The translations under genes and the position numbers were made by a program. From Gemmatimonas sp. (GTDB taxonomy: Bacteria > Gemmatimonadota > Gemmatimonadetes > Gemmatimonadales > Gemmatimonadaceae), in contig JAAVWC010000006.1 of NCBI GenBank assembly GCA_023910675.1, positions 1 through 64,000 of the forward strand: a DNA stretch of 64,000 nt, given 5' to 3'. The notes under the pieces were generated by a model, which did not search any database, was not told the origin of the DNA, and was given only the letters and a program-made list of their open reading frames with translations. Positions within the stretch are counted from its first letter, which is position 1, and every line of letters starts with the position of its first letter. Positions 62,506 to 64,000 of this stretch are shown here, in pieces.

Positions 62506-63290
62506 CCGTGACTCTTGCAACTCCTTCCGCCTCCATCGCCATGAATGCCCCGCTCTGGCAGTCGTTTCAGGCCGGCAATCAAGTCGCCCGTGACCGTCTG
62601 CTCGAAGAGCATCTCGGGCTCGTCCACCACGTGGCGCGTCAGGTATCGCGTACCCTCGCGGTGCGTGCGGACTTCGACGAGCTGGTGAGCGCCGGTACGA
62701 TCGGCCTCATGACGGCGCTGGAAGGCTTCGACGCCACACGCGGACTGGCCTTCAGCACCTTTGCGGCGCCGCGTATCCGCGGTGCCATACTCGACGAACT
62801 GCGCAAGCAGGACCATGTCCCGCGCTCCATCCGTCGCAAGACGCGCGAAATCACGGCGGCGCGCGAAGCGTATCAGCGCGCGCACGGGCATGCGCCCGAA
62901 GATCGCGAACTGGCGGCGCAGCTCGGCGTGGACATGGATACGCTCTGGCGCTGGCAGGCCGACGTCGAAGGTGCGCATCACATTCCGCTCGATCGTGCGC
63001 CAGGTGATCGCGAGAACACCGCGCCGGTGCCTGCAGAGACGCTCACGAGCGAACTCAATGGCGATGTGGAAGAGTCGATGACACACGAGCAGGAAGTGTC
63101 GCATCTCAAGGAAGCGATTCTGCGGCTCAAGGAGCAGGAGCGGGTGGTGCTGTCGCTCTACTATTTCGAAGAGCTCAAGCTGCATGAGATCGCGAAGGTG
63201 CTCGAGCTGACCGAGTCGCGCGTGTCGCAGATTCGCAGCAAGGCGTTGAGCAAGTTGCGCGTGGAGCTGAAGCCGCTCCGCGACGCCTGA
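62502..63290 (+). CDS. fliA: Flagellar sigma factor FliA (sigma28)
   Basis: About 250-262 residues. Region 2 (ARDRLLEEHLGLVHHVARQVS, DFDELVSAGTIGLMTALEGFDATRGLAFSTFAAPRIRGAILDELRKQD), region 3 and region 4 HTH (EELKLHEIAKVLELTESRVSQIRSKALSKLR) are complete. It would recognise the TAAA-N15/16-GCCGATA sites before flgM, cheA, fliC and flgL. The start is probably TTG overlapping the flhG stop, or GTG at 62508, or the ATG at 62541. Confidence 0.96.
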   Translation: MTVTLATPSASIAMNAPLWQSFQAGNQVARDRLLEEHLGLVHHVARQVSRTLAVRADFDELVSAGTIGLMTALEGFDATRGLAFSTFAAPRIRGAILDELRKQDHVPRSIRRKTREITAAREAYQRAHGHAPEDRELAAQLGVDMDTLWRWQADVEGAHHIPLDRAPGDRENTAPVPAETLTSELNGDVEESMTHEQEVSHLKEAILRLKEQERVVLSLYYFEELKLHEIAKVLELTESRVSQIRSKALSKLRVELKPLRDA

Positions 63291-63313
63291 TACAGGAACC
63301 GGGGAATCGCACG

Positions 63314-63727
63314 ATGTTGAAGACCATCAAAGGTGTGCTGCAGCTGGCGGCGTTGGGCGTGGGGGTCACGATCATCGGGTTGATCGTTGGCGCGTTCCTC
63401 ATGTCGCCGGGCGTCTCGCGCGAGCAGCGGATCATCGCCTTCGTCGCGTTGGGAGGCGCGGCGGGGTTGGTGCTGCTGTACGATGTCGGGGTGCGGGCGC
63501 TGGCCACGTTCCGAAAGGGGCGGAGCCGGCGCGCCACCCTGAGCGGGGTCAAGCGGCCGACCACGGCCGCTGCCCCCTCCATCAAGTTGGCCGGTCGTGG
63601 CGGCAAGACGCCGCGTGCGGTTCAGGCGCTGGCGGCGGCAGGCGCCGCTCCGGCGGAAATCGCCTGGAAGACGGGGCTACCGCTGGACGCCGTGTCGATG
63701 CTGCTGGAGATCGGCGGCCGCCACTGA
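63314..63727 (+). CDS. Flagellar-operon membrane protein with C-terminal HTH-like segment
   Basis: 137 residues: two N-terminal membrane helices (LQLAALGVGVTIIGLIVGAFL and IAFVALGGAAGLVLLYDVG), a basic linker, and a C-terminal ALAAAGAAPAEIAWKTGLPLDAVSMLLEI pattern like the DUF6115 proteins that follow fliA/flhG in other phyla. Probably co-transcribed with fliA (23-bp gap). Confidence 0.65.
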   Translation: MLKTIKGVLQLAALGVGVTIIGLIVGAFLMSPGVSREQRIIAFVALGGAAGLVLLYDVGVRALATFRKGRSRRATLSGVKRPTTAAAPSIKLAGRGGKTPRAVQALAAAGAAPAEIAWKTGLPLDAVSMLLEIGGRH

Positions 63728-63869
63728 CGACGCGGAACGCGCGGAAAAGGCGTCCGGGCGAGGGGGGTACCGGCATGAATTGCCGTGCCAATTTCCCGGA
63801 GGCACGCCGGAAGTATTTTCCCGAAGCGCACGTAAAGCACTATACAACAACATGTTACAAGTTTTTTTC

Positions 63870-63895
63870 CGGTCGGGCCAGCTTTGGCCCGACCG
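63870..63895 (+). terminator. Hairpin after the fliA operon (overlaps a sigma54 site)
   Basis: Perfect 11-bp stem (cggtcgggcca / tggcccgaccg), 4-nt loop, followed by TTGCTTTT. It reads as a rho-independent terminator, but its right arm and T-run are also a sigma54 promoter. Confidence 0.6.
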
Positions 63896-63900
63896 TTGCT
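63885..63900 (+). promoter_or_regulatory. Sigma54 promoter for the gene at the right edge
   Basis: TGGCCCG-ACCG-TTGCT. With flanks (TTTGGCCCGnCCnTTGCTTTT) it is almost identical to the flgB promoter. Predicted start ~63911, 33 bp before the next gene. Confidence 0.75.
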
Positions 63901-63943
63901 TTTCCCCCTGGTGAGTTCGTGTCCCCATTTCCAAGACCACGAC

Positions 63944-64000
63944 ATGCCAGGTCCCGTCCAAACCAACGGAATGAGCAGTGCGGCTTCGGCCCTCCAGATG
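63944..64000 (+). CDS. Flagellar rod/hook-family protein FlgF/FlgG (partial)
   Basis: Only 19 codons are in the window (ATG at 63944; a second in-frame ATG at 63971). The residues MSSAASALQM fit the first helix of FlgF/FlgG (xGLxSAASALxM). A sigma54 promoter precedes it. Identity is provisional. Confidence 0.55.
   Translation, partial: MPGPVQTNGMSSAASALQM

Noticed and set aside
1..64000. tRNA, rRNA or riboswitch genes
   Set aside because: I saw no cloverleaf, rRNA-like or known riboswitch sequence on either strand by eye.

Overview
The window is GC-rich bacterial chromosome dominated by one nearly complete motility locus. Diderm features (a lipoprotein-type HlyD adaptor, a heptosyltransferase-like fold) combine with flagella under sigma54 plus sigma28 control and with CheX, CheD, CheZ and FliW. 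This mix and the general protein style fit a Gemmatimonadota bacterium such as Gemmatimonas. That assignment is an inference from memory; no rRNA is present to confirm it.

Layout. 0-9.3 kb holds general genes: the edge of an ABC exporter with a frameshifted HlyD adaptor, a SufE-like protein, an acylglycerolphosphate acyltransferase, an NAD-dependent epimerase, a DapA-like enzyme, an SPFH protein set, a TIGR01777 epimerase, a 3-methyladenine glycosylase and a secreted protein. 9.4-10.3 kb holds an orphan soluble histidine kinase followed by a repeat/hairpin element and a terminator. 10.3-16.6 kb (minus) is the chemotaxis operon cheA-W-R-D-Y-X-B. 16.8-22.5 kb (minus) carries fliC, fliD, fliS, two small chaperone-like genes, flgM, cheY and cheZ. 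22.7-36.2 kb is a flagellar glycan island: a TPR glycosyltransferase-like gene (plus), then a long minus-strand run encoding dTDP-sugar synthesis (rfbB, rfbA, aminotransferase), a small acyl-chain module (ACP, KASIII, two SDRs), two left-handed beta-helix acyltransferases, a Rieske oxygenase, two methyltransferases and a glycosyltransferase. It begins immediately behind flgL and fliW. 37.9-64 kb (plus) encodes an NtrC-type activator and then flgBC-fliEFGHIJ-motE-fliK-flgDE, fliLMNOP, fliQR-flhBAFG-fliA, ending inside a rod/hook-type gene.

Regulation can be read from the DNA. Sites close to TAAA-N15/16-GCCGATA (sigma28/FliA) precede flgM, cheA, cheW, fliC, flgL and probably fliS, all on the minus strand. 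Sites close to TGGCACG-N4-TTGC (sigma54) precede flgB, fliL, fliQ and the last gene, all on the plus strand. A TTTTGCCG element lies about 105-131 bp upstream of these sigma54 sites and also upstream of the NtrC-type regulator gene, so it may be the activator's enhancer. The glycan genes look co-transcribed with flgL, which would make glycan synthesis a late (sigma28) function.

Most notable points: a FliK-like hook-length protein with an apparently complete M15 zinc-peptidase domain inserted in it; the acyl-dTDP-amino-sugar island; an FlhG lacking both Walker A lysines; an FlhB with NPVH in place of NPTH; and at least eleven frame disruptions (HlyD, TPR gene, aminotransferase, rfbB, FkbM, fliO, fliP) that are all repaired by removing one base, which points to sequencing or assembly error rather than gene decay.
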